Assembly: GCF_021353235.1 (NCBI RefSeq)
Contig: NZ_JAJTWT010000001.1
Coordinates: forward strand, 372,001 to 436,000
Direction: 5' to 3'
DNA: 64,000 nt
Source: Pelomonas caseinilytica
GTDB lineage: Bacteria > Pseudomonadota > Gammaproteobacteria > Burkholderiales > Burkholderiaceae_C
A model generated the notes under the pieces. The model saw nothing but the letters and a program-made list of their open reading frames with translations. It did not search any database and had not been told where the DNA came from. Both the position numbers and the translations under genes were made by a program. Below are positions 48,701 through 57,537 of this stretch, piece by piece. Every line of letters starts with the position of its first letter. Within the stretch, counting starts at the first letter, position 1.

Positions 48701-49997
48701 CGCCCGGCTGCACGCCAGCGTGACGGTGGTGAACAGCTGCGCCAGCTGCCATGCCGGCATCAAGCCCAACACGGCCATCCATGCCGGCCAGACGGTCTGC
48801 GAGAACTGCCACAAGAGCACCACGAGCTGGACGAGCGCCAAGGTGGACCACAGCACGTTCACCGTCGCCACCAACTGCGCCAGCTGCCACAACGGCAGCA
48901 GCGCCACCGGCAAGCCTTCGGCCCACATTCCCGTGGCCGCCACCAACTGCATCAGCTGCCACAACACCACGGGCTGGAAGCCCACCAAGTGGAACCACAC
49001 CCAGCTGCCCGTGGCCAACCAATGCGCCAGCTGCCACAACGGCGCCTATCCGCCGGCCGACGGCAAGCCCGCCACGCACACGCCCTACCAGCTCGTCGCG
49101 ACGCTGGCCTCGGCCAACTGCGACAGCTGCCACAAGGCCGGCTACACGTCCTGGACGCCCGCCCGGCTGCACGCCAGCGTGACGGTGACGACGAGCTGCT
49201 CGTCATGCCACCTCTCGGTGCGCCCAGCCACCGCGGTGCATGCGGGCCAGACGGTGTGTGAGAACTGCCACAAGAGCACGACGAGCTGGACCGGCGCCAA
49301 GGTCGACCACAGCAGCTTCACCGTCGCCACCAACTGCTCGAGCTGCCACAACGGCAGCGCGGCCACGGGCAAGGCCGCCAGCCACATGCCGGTCGGCGCC
49401 ACCAACTGCATCGCCTGCCACAGCACCACGGCCTGGAAGCCCACCAAGTGGAACCACACCCAGCTGCCCGTGGCCAACCAGTGCGCCAGTTGCCACAGCG
49501 GCGCCTACCCGCCGGCCGACGGCCGTCCGGCCGGCCACATCCCCTACCAGACGCTCACCGGCGTCGTCATCACCAACTGCGACAGCTGCCACAAGGCCGG
49601 CTACGCCTCCTGGGCGGGCGGGCGCTTCCACGCCAACGTGAGCGTCACCGGCCAGTGCAAGACCTGCCACAGCGGCAGCTACACCTCGCAGGGCGCCACC
49701 GCCAAGCCGAGCAACCACATCCCCGAGGCGCAGCTGCTCAACGGCGCCGCCATGGAGTGCAACGCCTGCCACACCAGCGTGACCAGTTGGGCCCAGAAGA
49801 TGAACCACAACGGCAGCCAGGGCAGCGGCGCCGGCTGGTGCAAGGCCTGTCATGCCTCGGGCACCAACTACCTCGGGTCGATGGAGCGCATGTCGCTGAC
49901 CCACCGCACCAAGACGCCGGTACCGACCGACTGCTCCACCTCAGGCTGCCACCGGCCGCTCGGCAGCAAGGGATCGCCTTACACGAAATGGGACTGA
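45753..49997 (+). CDS. 53-heme c-type cytochrome made of tandem six-heme repeats
   Basis: 1414 aa with a signal peptide (about residues 1-34, ending AHAAT); no lipobox. I count 52 CXXCH motifs plus one terminal CSTSGCH (CX4CH). Six hemes occupy the N-terminal region, then seven 153-residue units each carry six CXXCH, then four CXXCH and the CX4CH close the protein. Each unit also has exactly six other His (KLH, VH-AGQ, VDH, HIP, NHTQ, THTP), one per heme, implying bis-His ligation throughout. Heme density is about one per 26 residues. It is Ser/Thr/Ala-rich and less charged than its neighbour, which suits an outer or extracellular location. Probably an electron-transfer wire; the terminal acceptor is unknown. 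Confidence 0.93.
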   Translation: MPRRHLGLLRPWLIAALLLVALAMGLHASRVAHAATGGTEFDHLKTGFALTGAHQNQRCESCHQAGVFKGTPRDCESCHTSGARLAKTNIVKPATHIPTSQSCDSCHGTRSFTGAKMDHKGIAAGSCASCHNGVMSTGKPADHIATTASCDSCHRTSAWKPASGFNHAGVVPGSCASCHNGVKATGKSANHTPFTAVASLANLACDSCHKAGFSSWTPAKLHASVNVTDSCATCHASSKPNTAVHAGQTVCESCHKSTTAWSGAKVDHAAFTTATNCASCHNGSAATGKPAAHIPVGAANCATCHATSGWKPTKWNHTQLPVTGQCASCHSGAYPPADGKPATHTPYTNVSALASLGCDSCHKAGYTAWAPAKLHASVNVTDSCATCHASTKPNTAVHAGQTVCESCHKSTTSWSGGKVDHASFTTATNCASCHNGNAATGKPGSHIPVGAANCAACHATSGWKPTKWNHTQLPVTGQCASCHSGAYPPADGKPATHTPYTSVTALASLGCDSCHRAGYTAWTPAKLHTSVAVTGSCATCHASSKPNTAIHAGQTVCENCHKSTTSWSTAKVDHGSFNAATNCASCHNGSGATGKPATHIPSAATNCFSCHSTSGWKPTKWNHTQLPVTGQCASCHSGAYPPADGKPATHTPYQLVATLASANCDSCHKAGYTAWAPARLHASVTVVDSCASCHASSKPNTAIHAGQTVCESCHKSTSSWSTAKVDHSTFTAATNCTSCHNGSSATGKPAAHIPVAATNCISCHSTSGWKPTKWNHTQLPVTGQCASCHSGAYPPADGKPATHTPYQLVATLASANCDSCHKAGYTSWTPARLHASVTVVDSCASCHASSKPNTAIHAGQTVCESCHKSTSSWSTAKVDHSTFTAATNCASCHNGSSATGKPAAHIPVAATNCISCHSTAGWKPTKWNHTQLPVTGQCASCHSGAYPPADGKPATHTPYQLVGTLASANCDSCHKAGYTSWTPARLHASVTVVNSCASCHAGIKPNTAIHAGQTVCENCHKSTTSWTSAKVDHSTFTVATNCASCHNGSSATGKPSAHIPVAATNCISCHNTTGWKPTKWNHTQLPVANQCASCHNGAYPPADGKPATHTPYQLVATLASANCDSCHKAGYTSWTPARLHASVTVTTSCSSCHLSVRPATAVHAGQTVCENCHKSTTSWTGAKVDHSSFTVATNCSSCHNGSAATGKAASHMPVGATNCIACHSTTAWKPTKWNHTQLPVANQCASCHSGAYPPADGRPAGHIPYQTLTGVVITNCDSCHKAGYASWAGGRFHANVSVTGQCKTCHSGSYTSQGATAKPSNHIPEAQLLNGAAMECNACHTSVTSWAQKMNHNGSQGSGAGWCKACHASGTNYLGSMERMSLTHRTKTPVPTDCSTSGCHRPLGSKGSPYTKWD
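46365..49577 (+). repeat. Seven in-frame tandem repeats of 459 bp inside the 53-heme gene
   Basis: The TGC of the first CDSCH motif of each unit recurs every 459 bp: the first is at 46365 and the eighth (start of a partial unit) is at 49578, a difference of 3213 = 7 x 459. No indel has accumulated. Adjacent units, especially the fourth and fifth (about 47742-48659), are nearly identical at DNA level, which points to recent duplication or gene conversion. Confidence 0.95.
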
Positions 49998-50002
49998 CAA
50001 CA

Positions 50003-52216
50003 ATGCACTTCACCGGCCGCGGCACTGCCGCCTTCCGCTCCCGCCTGCACGCCGTCGCGCTGGCCCTCCTCCTTGGCGCCACGCTGCTCCCGGCCGAGGC
50101 CCAGGTGCTGGACGACGTCGAGGCCCGGCGCGAGGGCCGCAACGCCATCGTCACCGTGCGCTTCGCGGCGCCGGTGCAACTGGTGCGGACGGTGTCGGCC
50201 CGCGACGGCAACCTCGCCCAGGTCTACTACGACGTGCTCGCCACGGGCGATGCGCTCAATCTCGTGGCCAGCGAACGCCGCGTTCCCCTGCCCCGGGGCG
50301 GCTACCTCGTGCTGCTGACCGACGAAGCCAGCGGCACCGCCGAGCGCAGCCGCAAGCTGGTGCTGCGCTTCAGCACGGCCACGGCCTTCACCGCCCGGCC
50401 CGGCCAGGGCAACCGCAGCATCGAGCTGGTGCTGGCCAACCAGGCGGAGGCCCTGTCGCCGCCGGCACCGGCCGCTGCCGCCTCGGCCGCCGCGCCCACG
50501 CCCGTGGCCCCGGAGCCCGAGGCGCGCCCGCTGACCGACGCCGAGCGCGAACGCTCCCGCGTGGCGCTCGCGGCGGCGCGCCAGCTCATCGAGCAAGGCG
50601 AGCATGGCCAGGCGCTGGAGCGGCTGGACGAAGTGCTGGCCCTGCCGCCGCACGAGGGCCGCATCGACGCACTGGAGCTGCGCGCCACGGCGCGCTGGCG
50701 CCAGGGCGACCCGGAAGGCGCGCGCGCCGACTACGAACGCTACCTGGCCCTCTACCCGCAAGGGCCGGGCGCCGCGCGGGCGCGCGAAGCCCTGCTCACG
50801 CTGGCGCCACCCGTGGTGGAAGCCGCCATCCAGGCGGGCCGCGAGCCCGGCCGCACGGCCGTCACGACCACCCTCGCCGGCTCGCTCGCGCTGATGTACT
50901 ACGGCGGCCAGTCCAAGGTCCGCACCCAGGAGTTCCAGGACTCGCCGATCGGCGGCCTGCCCCAGCTCGTCAACGACGCGACCCTGTCCGGCACCGACCA
51001 GCGCCAGCTCCTCTCCAGCGTGGACGTGAACTGGCGCCGCCGCGACGCCGACAGCGACCTGCGCCTGGTGCTGCGCGACACCAAGACCAACGACCTGATG
51101 CGGCCCGAGAAGAGCCGCAACAAGCTGACCGCGCTCTACGTGGACTACAAGCTCACGACGCCGGGCGTGCAGATGCGCCTGGGCCGGCAGTCGCCCACCG
51201 GCGGCGGCGTGATGGGCCGCTTCGACGGCGTGCAGGCGGGCTACCGCTTCGCGCCGCGCTGGCGCGTCAACGCCGTGGCCGGCGCGCCCACCGACGCCCT
51301 GCTCGACACCAAGCGCCGCTTCTGGGGCGTCTCCGTCGACGCCGACGAGATCGCCAAGGGCTTCGGCGGCAGCCTGTACTGGATCCAGCAGACCCTGGAC
51401 GGCCAGTCGGACCGCCGGGGCCTCGGCGCCGAGCTGCGCCTGCTGGCCGGCCAGTTCACCGCACTGGGCTCGCTCGACTACGACCCCCAGCTCAAGGGCT
51501 GGAACATCGTCTCCACGCAGAGCACCTGGCAGGGCGCGGACAACACCATCGTCAACGTCCTCTACGACCGCCGCGCCACGCCCATGCTGATGCTGGGCAA
51601 CGCGCTCTTCTTCCAGAACCCCGTGGCCCAGGTGCAGGCGCGCACGCTGTACGAACTGCTGCTCACGCAGAGCCTGCCGGTGCTGCGCCAGCAGGTGCGC
51701 AGCACCACCGCCTTCAGCACCCAGGCCATGGTGAGCGTCACCCACCCCGTCACCGCCCACTGGCAGGCCGGCGCGGACCTGCGCCTGACCAACGTCGGCG
51801 CCCTGCCGCCCGTGGCCGACATCCTGCCCAACGGCCAACCCGGCACCGGCAATGTGTGGAGCATGGGGGCGCAACTGATCGGCACCAACCTGTACTCGGC
51901 CCGCGACACCCACGTCGTGCTGCTGACCCTGCTGCGCGGGCCGACCTACCACGGCGAGCTGCTCTCCTACAACAACGCCTCGGCCGTCGGCGAAGGCTGG
52001 CTGCTGGAGCCGTCGCTGCGCCTGTACCAGCAGTCGGAGGACAGCGGCCTGCGCACGCGCCGCTGGGCCCCGGGCCTGCGCGCGAGCAAGCGCTTCCTGG
52101 CCCGCTGGGTGGCCGAAAGCGAGCTCAGCATGGAGTTCAGCAAGTCGCAGAGCGCCAACCGCAACGAAAGCTCGCACCGCACCTTCTACTACGTCGGATT
52201 GCGCTATGACCTCTGA
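50003..52216 (+). CDS. Outer-membrane beta-barrel protein with periplasmic TPR region
   Basis: 737 aa. Signal peptide about 1-31 (ends AEAQ). A beta-rich domain at about 32-140 is followed by an Ala/Pro linker (about 150-180), TPR-like helices (about 185-270) and a C-terminal part of about 440 residues with alternating amphipathic strands (LRLVLRDTKTND, VQMRLGRQSPTGGG, YVGLRYDL at the end), as in outer-membrane barrels. No Cys is seen. In MtrB-type conduits a barrel holds a multiheme cytochrome across the outer membrane; here the upstream 24- and 53-heme cytochromes are the obvious partners. Start ATG 50003, 5 bp after the cytochrome stop; ATG 49988 is an alternative. It overlaps ccmA by 11 nt. 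Confidence 0.82.
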   Translation: MHFTGRGTAAFRSRLHAVALALLLGATLLPAEAQVLDDVEARREGRNAIVTVRFAAPVQLVRTVSARDGNLAQVYYDVLATGDALNLVASERRVPLPRGGYLVLLTDEASGTAERSRKLVLRFSTATAFTARPGQGNRSIELVLANQAEALSPPAPAAAASAAAPTPVAPEPEARPLTDAERERSRVALAAARQLIEQGEHGQALERLDEVLALPPHEGRIDALELRATARWRQGDPEGARADYERYLALYPQGPGAARAREALLTLAPPVVEAAIQAGREPGRTAVTTTLAGSLALMYYGGQSKVRTQEFQDSPIGGLPQLVNDATLSGTDQRQLLSSVDVNWRRRDADSDLRLVLRDTKTNDLMRPEKSRNKLTALYVDYKLTTPGVQMRLGRQSPTGGGVMGRFDGVQAGYRFAPRWRVNAVAGAPTDALLDTKRRFWGVSVDADEIAKGFGGSLYWIQQTLDGQSDRRGLGAELRLLAGQFTALGSLDYDPQLKGWNIVSTQSTWQGADNTIVNVLYDRRATPMLMLGNALFFQNPVAQVQARTLYELLLTQSLPVLRQQVRSTTAFSTQAMVSVTHPVTAHWQAGADLRLTNVGALPPVADILPNGQPGTGNVWSMGAQLIGTNLYSARDTHVVLLTLLRGPTYHGELLSYNNASAVGEGWLLEPSLRLYQQSEDSGLRTRRWAPGLRASKRFLARWVAESELSMEFSKSQSANRNESSHRTFYYVGLRYDL

Positions 52217-52829
52217 AGGCCAGGAGCTGCTGCGCGCCGAGGGCCTGGCCTGCGACCGCGGCGGGCAGCGGGTGCTGTCGCTGCGGCGGCTCACGCTGTC
52301 GCGCGGCGCGGGGCTCTGGCTCAGGGGGCGCAACGGCTCCGGCAAGACGACGCTGCTGCGGGCGCTGGCGGGCCTGCTCGAGCCGGCCGCTGGCGAAGTC
52401 TGGCGCGACGGCGCCGAGGGCCTGCTGTACGTGGGCCACACGCTGGCGGTGAAGGACGACCTCAGCGTCGCCGAGAACCTCGAATGCCTGGCCGAGCTGA
52501 GCGCCCTGGAGACGCGCCCGCGGGCCCTGCAGGGGGCGCTGGTGCGCTGGCAGCTGTGGGAGCGGCGCCACCACCCGGCGCGACGCCTGTCCCAGGGCCT
52601 GCGCCGGCGCGTCAGCCTGGCGCGGCTGGACCTGGCGGCAGCCCGCCCGCTGTGGCTGCTGGACGAACCTTTCGACGCCCTCGACGACGAGGGTCAGGCC
52701 CTGCTGGCCCAGGCCCTCACGCGCCACCGCCTGCGCCAGGGCGGCTGGGTGCTCAGCAGCCACCAGGGCCTGCCGGCACAACTGGACGGTGTCCAGGCCC
52801 TGTGGCTGGACGGCGGAGCCGCCGCATGA
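52206..52829 (+). CDS. ccmA: Heme exporter ATPase CcmA
   Basis: 207 aa ABC ATPase: Walker A GRNGSGKTT, signature LSQGLRRRVSLARL, Walker B LWLLDEPFDALD. With CcmB and CcmC it drives release of holo-CcmE from the CcmC complex in System I cytochrome c maturation. Its ATG lies 11 nt inside the preceding outer-membrane gene, which couples cytochrome maturation to the multiheme cluster. Confidence 0.95.
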   Translation: MTSEGQELLRAEGLACDRGGQRVLSLRRLTLSRGAGLWLRGRNGSGKTTLLRALAGLLEPAAGEVWRDGAEGLLYVGHTLAVKDDLSVAENLECLAELSALETRPRALQGALVRWQLWERRHHPARRLSQGLRRRVSLARLDLAAARPLWLLDEPFDALDDEGQALLAQALTRHRLRQGGWVLSSHQGLPAQLDGVQALWLDGGAAA

Positions 52830-53551
52830 GCCATGCGATGGCCCGCACGCCCGCTGCCAGCGGCGACGCCGGGGCCTACCAGGCCCTGCGCGCGGCCCGG
52901 GCGATGTGGCGGCGCGACTGGCGGCTGGCCCTGCGCCGCCGCGGCGAGGCGCTGCTGCCGCTGGGCTTCTTCCTCGTCAGCGCCGCGTTGCAGCCCCTGG
53001 GGTTGAGCCCCGAGCCGGCACTGCTGCGCCAGGTGGCGCCGGGCCTGATCTGGTCGGCCGCCCTGCTGGCCGCTCTGCTGCCCCTGCCCGCGCTGTTCGC
53101 GCAGGATCAGGCCGACGGCAGCCTCGACCAGATGTGCCTCAGCCCCGCCCCGCTCTGGCTGCTGGCCACCGCCAAGGTCGCCGGCCACTGGTGCTGGGCG
53201 GGGGCGCCGCTGGTAGCGATGTCGCCGTTGCTGGGCGTGCTCTACGGGCTGGACGCCAGCGCCATCCTCACGCTGGCCCTGGGCCTGCTGCTGGGCACGC
53301 CCGTGCTCAGCCTGCTGGGCGCCGTGGGCGCGGCCCTGACCGTGGGCCTGCGCCAGGCCGCGGCCCTCATCCTGCTCATCGTGCTGCCGCTGGCCGTGCC
53401 GGTGCTCGTCTTCGGCAGCAGCGCCGTGCAGGCCACCCAGGCCGGCCAGTCGCCGCTGGCGCCGCTGGGGCTGATCGCCGCCCAGCTGCTCGTCATGGCC
53501 TGGCTGGCGCCCTTCCTGATTTCCAAGGCCCTGCGCCTTGCCTGCGAGTGA
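52826..53551 (+). CDS. ccmB: Heme exporter membrane protein CcmB
   Basis: 241 aa, about six membrane segments. Motifs PGLIWSAALLAALL and FAQDQADGSLDQM are typical of CcmB. It forms the ABC complex with CcmA. ATGA overlap with ccmA (52826-52829); ccmC follows after 3 nt. Confidence 0.94.
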   Translation: MSHAMARTPAASGDAGAYQALRAARAMWRRDWRLALRRRGEALLPLGFFLVSAALQPLGLSPEPALLRQVAPGLIWSAALLAALLPLPALFAQDQADGSLDQMCLSPAPLWLLATAKVAGHWCWAGAPLVAMSPLLGVLYGLDASAILTLALGLLLGTPVLSLLGAVGAALTVGLRQAAALILLIVLPLAVPVLVFGSSAVQATQAGQSPLAPLGLIAAQLLVMAWLAPFLISKALRLACE

Positions 53552-53554
53552 CCC

Positions 53555-54343
53555 ATGGCTGCCGCTGACATCACCCCTGCCCTCCCCGCTTCCACGCACC
53601 GCTGGCGGGCCTTCGCCCTCGCCTCCCCGGCGGCCTTCTGCCGCGTGCTGGCGCGGGCGCTGCCGGCGCTCTGGGCGTCGAGCGCCCTGCTGGCGCTGGC
53701 GGGCCTGTACGTCGGCTTCGTCGTCGCGCCGACCGATGCCACCCAGGGCGAGGCCTACCGCATCATCTACATCCACGTGCCGGCGGCCTGGCTGTCGATG
53801 GTGCTCTACCTGGCCATGGCCTTCTGGGCGGTGCTCGGCTGGGCGTGGAAGGTGCGCATGGCCTCGGTGCTGGCCCAGGCCATCGCGCCCACCGGGGCGC
53901 TGTTCACGGTGCTGGCGCTGTGGACGGGCGCCTGCTGGGGCAAGCCCACCTGGGGCACCTGGTGGGTGTGGGACGCGCGGCTGACCAGCGAACTGGTCCT
54001 GCTCTTCCTCTACGTCGGCTTCATGGCCCTGGCCGCCAGCTTCGAGGAGCCGCGCCGCGCGGACGTCGCCTCGGCCCTGCTCGCGCTGGTCGGCGTCGTC
54101 AACGTGCCCATCATCTATTTCTCGGTGCGCTGGTGGAACACCCTGCACCAGGGCGCCTCGGTCAGCCTGACCGCCGCACCCAAGATGGCCTCGACCATGC
54201 TGACGGCCATGCTGCTCATGACCCTGGCCTGCTGGGCCTACGCCTTCGCGGCGGTCTTCGCGCGCGCCATCGCCGCGGTGATCGAGCGCGATGCCGACCA
54301 CCACTGGGTGGCCGAGTACCTGGATTCGGAGTCCCGCCGATGA
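53555..54343 (+). CDS. ccmC: Heme-handling protein CcmC
   Basis: 262 aa, six membrane segments, with the periplasmic heme-binding WWD motif [13 protein letters not shown] flanked by the conserved HVPAAW and NTLHQG histidines. It presents heme to CcmE for covalent attachment. The ORF overlaps ccmD by ATGA. Confidence 0.96.
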   Translation: MAAADITPALPASTHRWRAFALASPAAFCRVLARALPALWASSALLALAGLYVGFVVAPTDATQGEAYRIIYIHVPAAWLSMVLYLAMAFWAVLGWAWKVRMASVLAQAIAPTGALFTVLALWTGACWGKPTWGTWWVWDARLTSELVLLFLYVGFMALAASFEEPRRADVASALLALVGVVNVPIIYFSVRWWNTLHQGASVSLTAAPKMASTMLTAMLLMTLACWAYAFAAVFARAIAAVIERDADHHWVAEYLDSESRR

Positions 54344-54567
54344 ACCCCTCCCCGCTGACCGAGCTGCTGCACCTGCACGGCTACGGCATCTACGTCTGGC
54401 CCGCCTATGCCGCCATGCTGGCCGGGATGCTGGCCGAGCCCTGGCTGATCCACCGCCGCATGGCCCGTGCGCGCGCCCTGGCCCGCCAACAGTGGCGCAC
54501 CACCGAGCCCGACGACGACGGTGCCTCCGCCTGGGGCCCGACCCGAGCGCCGCAGGAGCTGCCGTGA
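54340..54567 (+). CDS. ccmD: Small membrane protein CcmD
   Basis: 75 aa, one membrane helix near the N-terminus ([19 protein letters not shown]) followed by a basic stretch, the standard layout of CcmD, which stabilises the CcmCDE complex. It overlaps ccmC (ATGA) and ccmE (GTGA). Confidence 0.92.
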   Translation: MNPSPLTELLHLHGYGIYVWPAYAAMLAGMLAEPWLIHRRMARARALARQQWRTTEPDDDGASAWGPTRAPQELP

Positions 54568-54998
54568 AGCCCCGCCACTGGAAACTGGCCGCCGCCGCCG
54601 GCCTGCTGCTGACGCTGGGCGTCGTCGCCGCGCTGGTGCTGCGCGCCTTCAACAGCAACCTGGTGTTCTTCTACACGCCCAGCCAGGTGAGCGCCGGCGA
54701 GGCACCGAACGGCCGCGTCTTCCGCGTGGGAGGCCTGGTCGAGCCCGGCAGCCTGCAGCGCGACGGCGTGAAGGTGAGCTTCCGCGTCACCGACACCGCG
54801 CGGACGATGACCGTCGCCTACGAGGGCATCCTCCCCGACCTGTTCAAGGAGGGCAAAGGCGTGGTGGCGCAGGGCCGCCTGGTGGACGGCCGGTTCGTCG
54901 CCCAGGAGGTGCTCGCCAAGCACGACGAGAACTACATGCCGCCCGAAGCCGCGGCAGCCATGAAGGCGGCCTCGGCCGCCCGCGGAGGCCGCACGTGA
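54564..54998 (+). CDS. ccmE: Heme chaperone CcmE
   Basis: 144 aa from a GTG start in a GTGA overlap. An N-terminal membrane anchor is followed by a periplasmic beta-barrel. The heme-attachment His120 and Tyr124 lie in the family motif [10 protein letters not shown]. It carries heme from CcmC to CcmF/H. Confidence 0.96.
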   Translation: MKPRHWKLAAAAGLLLTLGVVAALVLRAFNSNLVFFYTPSQVSAGEAPNGRVFRVGGLVEPGSLQRDGVKVSFRVTDTARTMTVAYEGILPDLFKEGKGVVAQGRLVDGRFVAQEVLAKHDENYMPPEAAAAMKAASAARGGRT

Positions 54999-56974
54999 CG
55001 GCGGAACTCGGCCATCTCGCGCTGTGGCTGGCCCTGGGCGCCTGCGCGCTGCAGGCGTTCGTGCCGTTATGGGCCCTGCGCCGCCGGCAGGCCGACTGGC
55101 TGGCCCTCACGCGGCCGGTGGCCTTCGCCACCGCCGCACTCGTGGCGCTCGCCTTTGCCTGCCTGACCCTGTGCTTCGTGCAGGACGACTTCTCGGTGCT
55201 CTACGTGGCCGAGCACTCCAACACGGCGCTGCCGCTGGCCTACAAGGTGGCCGGCGTGTGGGGCGGGCACGAAGGCTCGCTGCTGCTGTGGCTGCTGATG
55301 CTGCAGGTCTGGACGGTGGCCGTCGCGCTGGCCAGCGGGCGGCTGCCCGAGGCGCTGGTGACGCGGCTGCTGACCGTGCTGGCCTGGGTGGCCCTCGGCT
55401 TCCTGCTGTTCATGCTGCTGACCTCCAACCCCTTCGAGCGGCTGTGGCCCGCGCCCCCGGACGGCCGCGACCTCAACCCGCTGCTGCAGGACCCGGGCAT
55501 GGTCATCCACCCGCCCATGCTCTACATGGGCTACGTGGGCTTCTCGGTGGCCTTCGCCTTCGCCATCGCCGCGCTGCTCAGTGGCGAGCTGGACGCGCAA
55601 TGGGCGCGCTGGACGCGGCCCTGGACGACGGCGGCCTGGGTCTTCCTGACGCTGGGCATCGCCCTGGGCAGCGGCTGGGCCTACTACGAGCTGGGCTGGG
55701 GCGGCTGGTGGTTCTGGGACCCGGTGGAGAACGCCTCCTTCATGCCCTGGCTGGTGGGCACGGCGCTGATGCATTCGCTGGCCGTGACGGAGAAGCGCGG
55801 CGCCTTCAAGTCGTGGACGGTGCTGATGGCCATCCTTGCCTTCTCGCTGTCGCTGCTGGGAACCTTCCTCGTGCGCTCCGGCGTGCTGAGCTCGGTCCAC
55901 GCCTTCGCCTCGGACCCGAAGCGCGGCCTCTTCATCCTCGCGCTGCTGGGCATCACCGTGGGCGGCGCGCTGGGGCTGTATGCCTGGCGGGCGGCCAGGG
56001 TGGGCCTGGGGGCGCGGTTCGCCTTGCTCTCGCGCGAGACCCTGCTGCTGGTCAACAACGTCGTGCTGCTGGCCGCGGCCGGCGCGGTGCTGCTGGGCAC
56101 CCTCTACCCGCTGGTGCTGGACGCGCTGGGCCTGGGCAAGATCTCCGTCGGCGTGCCCTACTTCGAGGCCGTGTTCGCGCCGTTGATGGCGCCGGTGCTC
56201 TTCCTGATGGCGCTGGGGCCGCTGGCGCGCTGGAAGCAGGCCGAGGCCGCGCCCCTGCTGCGCCGGCTGCGCTGGGCCCTGGGCGTTTCCGTCGCCACCG
56301 GCGTGCTCGCGAGCTGGGCGGCCGGCCGCATCGGCTGGGCCAGCGCTGCGGGCCTGGCGGCGGCCTGCTGGATCCTGCTGAACCTCGCGGCCGACCTGTG
56401 GCCCGCCCACGGCGGCTGGCGCCGCCTGTCCACCCACCTGGGGCAGATCGGCCGCGCCACCTGGGGCATGACGCTGGCCCATGCCGGCGTGGCCGTGTTC
56501 ATCATCGGCGTGACCATGGTCAAGGGCTACGAGGTCGAGAAGGACGTGCGCGTGCATGCCGGCGAGACCGTGACGATGGCCGGCTACCAGTTCCGCTTCG
56601 ATGGCACGCGCGACCTGGCCGGCCCCAACTACCAGGCCGTGCAGGCGGGGGTCAGCGTCACGCGCGACGGCGCGCCCGTGGCCTTCCTCGCGCCCGAGAA
56701 GCGCGTCTACCGCGTGCAGCAGAACCCCATGACCGAGGCCGCCATCGACCCCGGCTTCACGCGCGACCTCTACGTCGCCCTCGGCGAGCCCCTGCCCGAC
56801 GGCGGCTGGACGCTGCGCGTCTACGTCAAGCCCTTCGTCGACTGGATCTGGGGCGGCTGCCTGCTGATGGCCTTGGGCGGCGCCCTGGCCGCGAGCGATG
56901 CCCGCTACCGCCGGCGGCGCCGGGCCGCGCAGCCGGCGCCCGCGGCAATGCCGCTGAAGGAGGAACTCGCATGA
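54995..56974 (+). CDS. ccmF: Cytochrome c heme lyase subunit CcmF
   Basis: 659 aa, large polytopic protein with the WWD heme-handling motif [19 protein letters not shown] and conserved His in HPPMLYMGY. It attaches heme to apocytochrome CXXCH motifs together with CcmH/I. GTG start at 54995 in a GTGA overlap with ccmE. It must handle at least 77 attachment sites from this operon alone, including one CX4CH. Confidence 0.97.
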   Translation: MTAELGHLALWLALGACALQAFVPLWALRRRQADWLALTRPVAFATAALVALAFACLTLCFVQDDFSVLYVAEHSNTALPLAYKVAGVWGGHEGSLLLWLLMLQVWTVAVALASGRLPEALVTRLLTVLAWVALGFLLFMLLTSNPFERLWPAPPDGRDLNPLLQDPGMVIHPPMLYMGYVGFSVAFAFAIAALLSGELDAQWARWTRPWTTAAWVFLTLGIALGSGWAYYELGWGGWWFWDPVENASFMPWLVGTALMHSLAVTEKRGAFKSWTVLMAILAFSLSLLGTFLVRSGVLSSVHAFASDPKRGLFILALLGITVGGALGLYAWRAARVGLGARFALLSRETLLLVNNVVLLAAAGAVLLGTLYPLVLDALGLGKISVGVPYFEAVFAPLMAPVLFLMALGPLARWKQAEAAPLLRRLRWALGVSVATGVLASWAAGRIGWASAAGLAAACWILLNLAADLWPAHGGWRRLSTHLGQIGRATWGMTLAHAGVAVFIIGVTMVKGYEVEKDVRVHAGETVTMAGYQFRFDGTRDLAGPNYQAVQAGVSVTRDGAPVAFLAPEKRVYRVQQNPMTEAAIDPGFTRDLYVALGEPLPDGGWTLRVYVKPFVDWIWGGCLLMALGGALAASDARYRRRRRAAQPAPAAMPLKEELA

Positions 56975-57537
56975 CCGCGCGACGCCGCCGTCTCTGGCCC
57001 GTGCTGCTGCCGCTGGTGGCGTTCGGCGCCCTCGTGGCCGTGCTGGCCGTGGGCCTGAACCGCGACCCGCGCGAGGTGCCCAGCCCCCTCATCGGCAAGC
57101 CCGCGCCGCCGCTGCTGCTGCCCCGGCTGGACGACCCCGCCGCACGCGTCTCGGGCGAGGCCTTGAAGGGCAAGGTGTGGATGCTCAACGTCTGGGCGAG
57201 CTGGTGCGGCGCCTGCCGCGAGGAGCATCCGATGTTCGTGGCCTTCGCCAAGCGCCAGGCCGTGCCCATCTACGGCCTGGACTACAAGGACACCCGCTAC
57301 GCCGGCCAGGACTGGCTGCGCCGCCTGGGCAACCCCTACGTGGCCTCCGCCTTCGACGAGGACGGCCGCGCGGGACTGGACTGGGGCGTCTACGGCGTGC
57401 CCGAGACCTTCATCATCGACGCGCGCGGCGTGGTGCGGCACAAGCACATCGGGCCCGTCACGCCCGAGGTGCTGAAGGACAGCATCGAACCCCTGCTCGC
57501 CCAGCTCCAGGCCGAAGCCGCCGGAGGCACGCCATGA
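56971..57537 (+). CDS. ccmG: Thiol:disulfide oxidoreductase CcmG (DsbE)
   Basis: 188 aa, N-terminal anchor and periplasmic thioredoxin fold. The active site is WASWCGACREEH with Cys79 and Cys82, and the cis-Pro loop is GVPETFIID. It reduces the Cys pairs of apocytochromes before heme attachment. It overlaps ccmF and ccmH by 4 nt each. Confidence 0.96.
   Translation: MTARRRRLWPVLLPLVAFGALVAVLAVGLNRDPREVPSPLIGKPAPPLLLPRLDDPAARVSGEALKGKVWMLNVWASWCGACREEHPMFVAFAKRQAVPIYGLDYKDTRYAGQDWLRRLGNPYVASAFDEDGRAGLDWGVYGVPETFIIDARGVVRHKHIGPVTPEVLKDSIEPLLAQLQAEAAGGTP

Noticed and set aside
46365-49577. CRISPR array or other non-coding tandem repeat
   Set aside because: Period 459 bp, in frame, with conserved heme motifs; it is coding repeat, not spacer-repeat structure.
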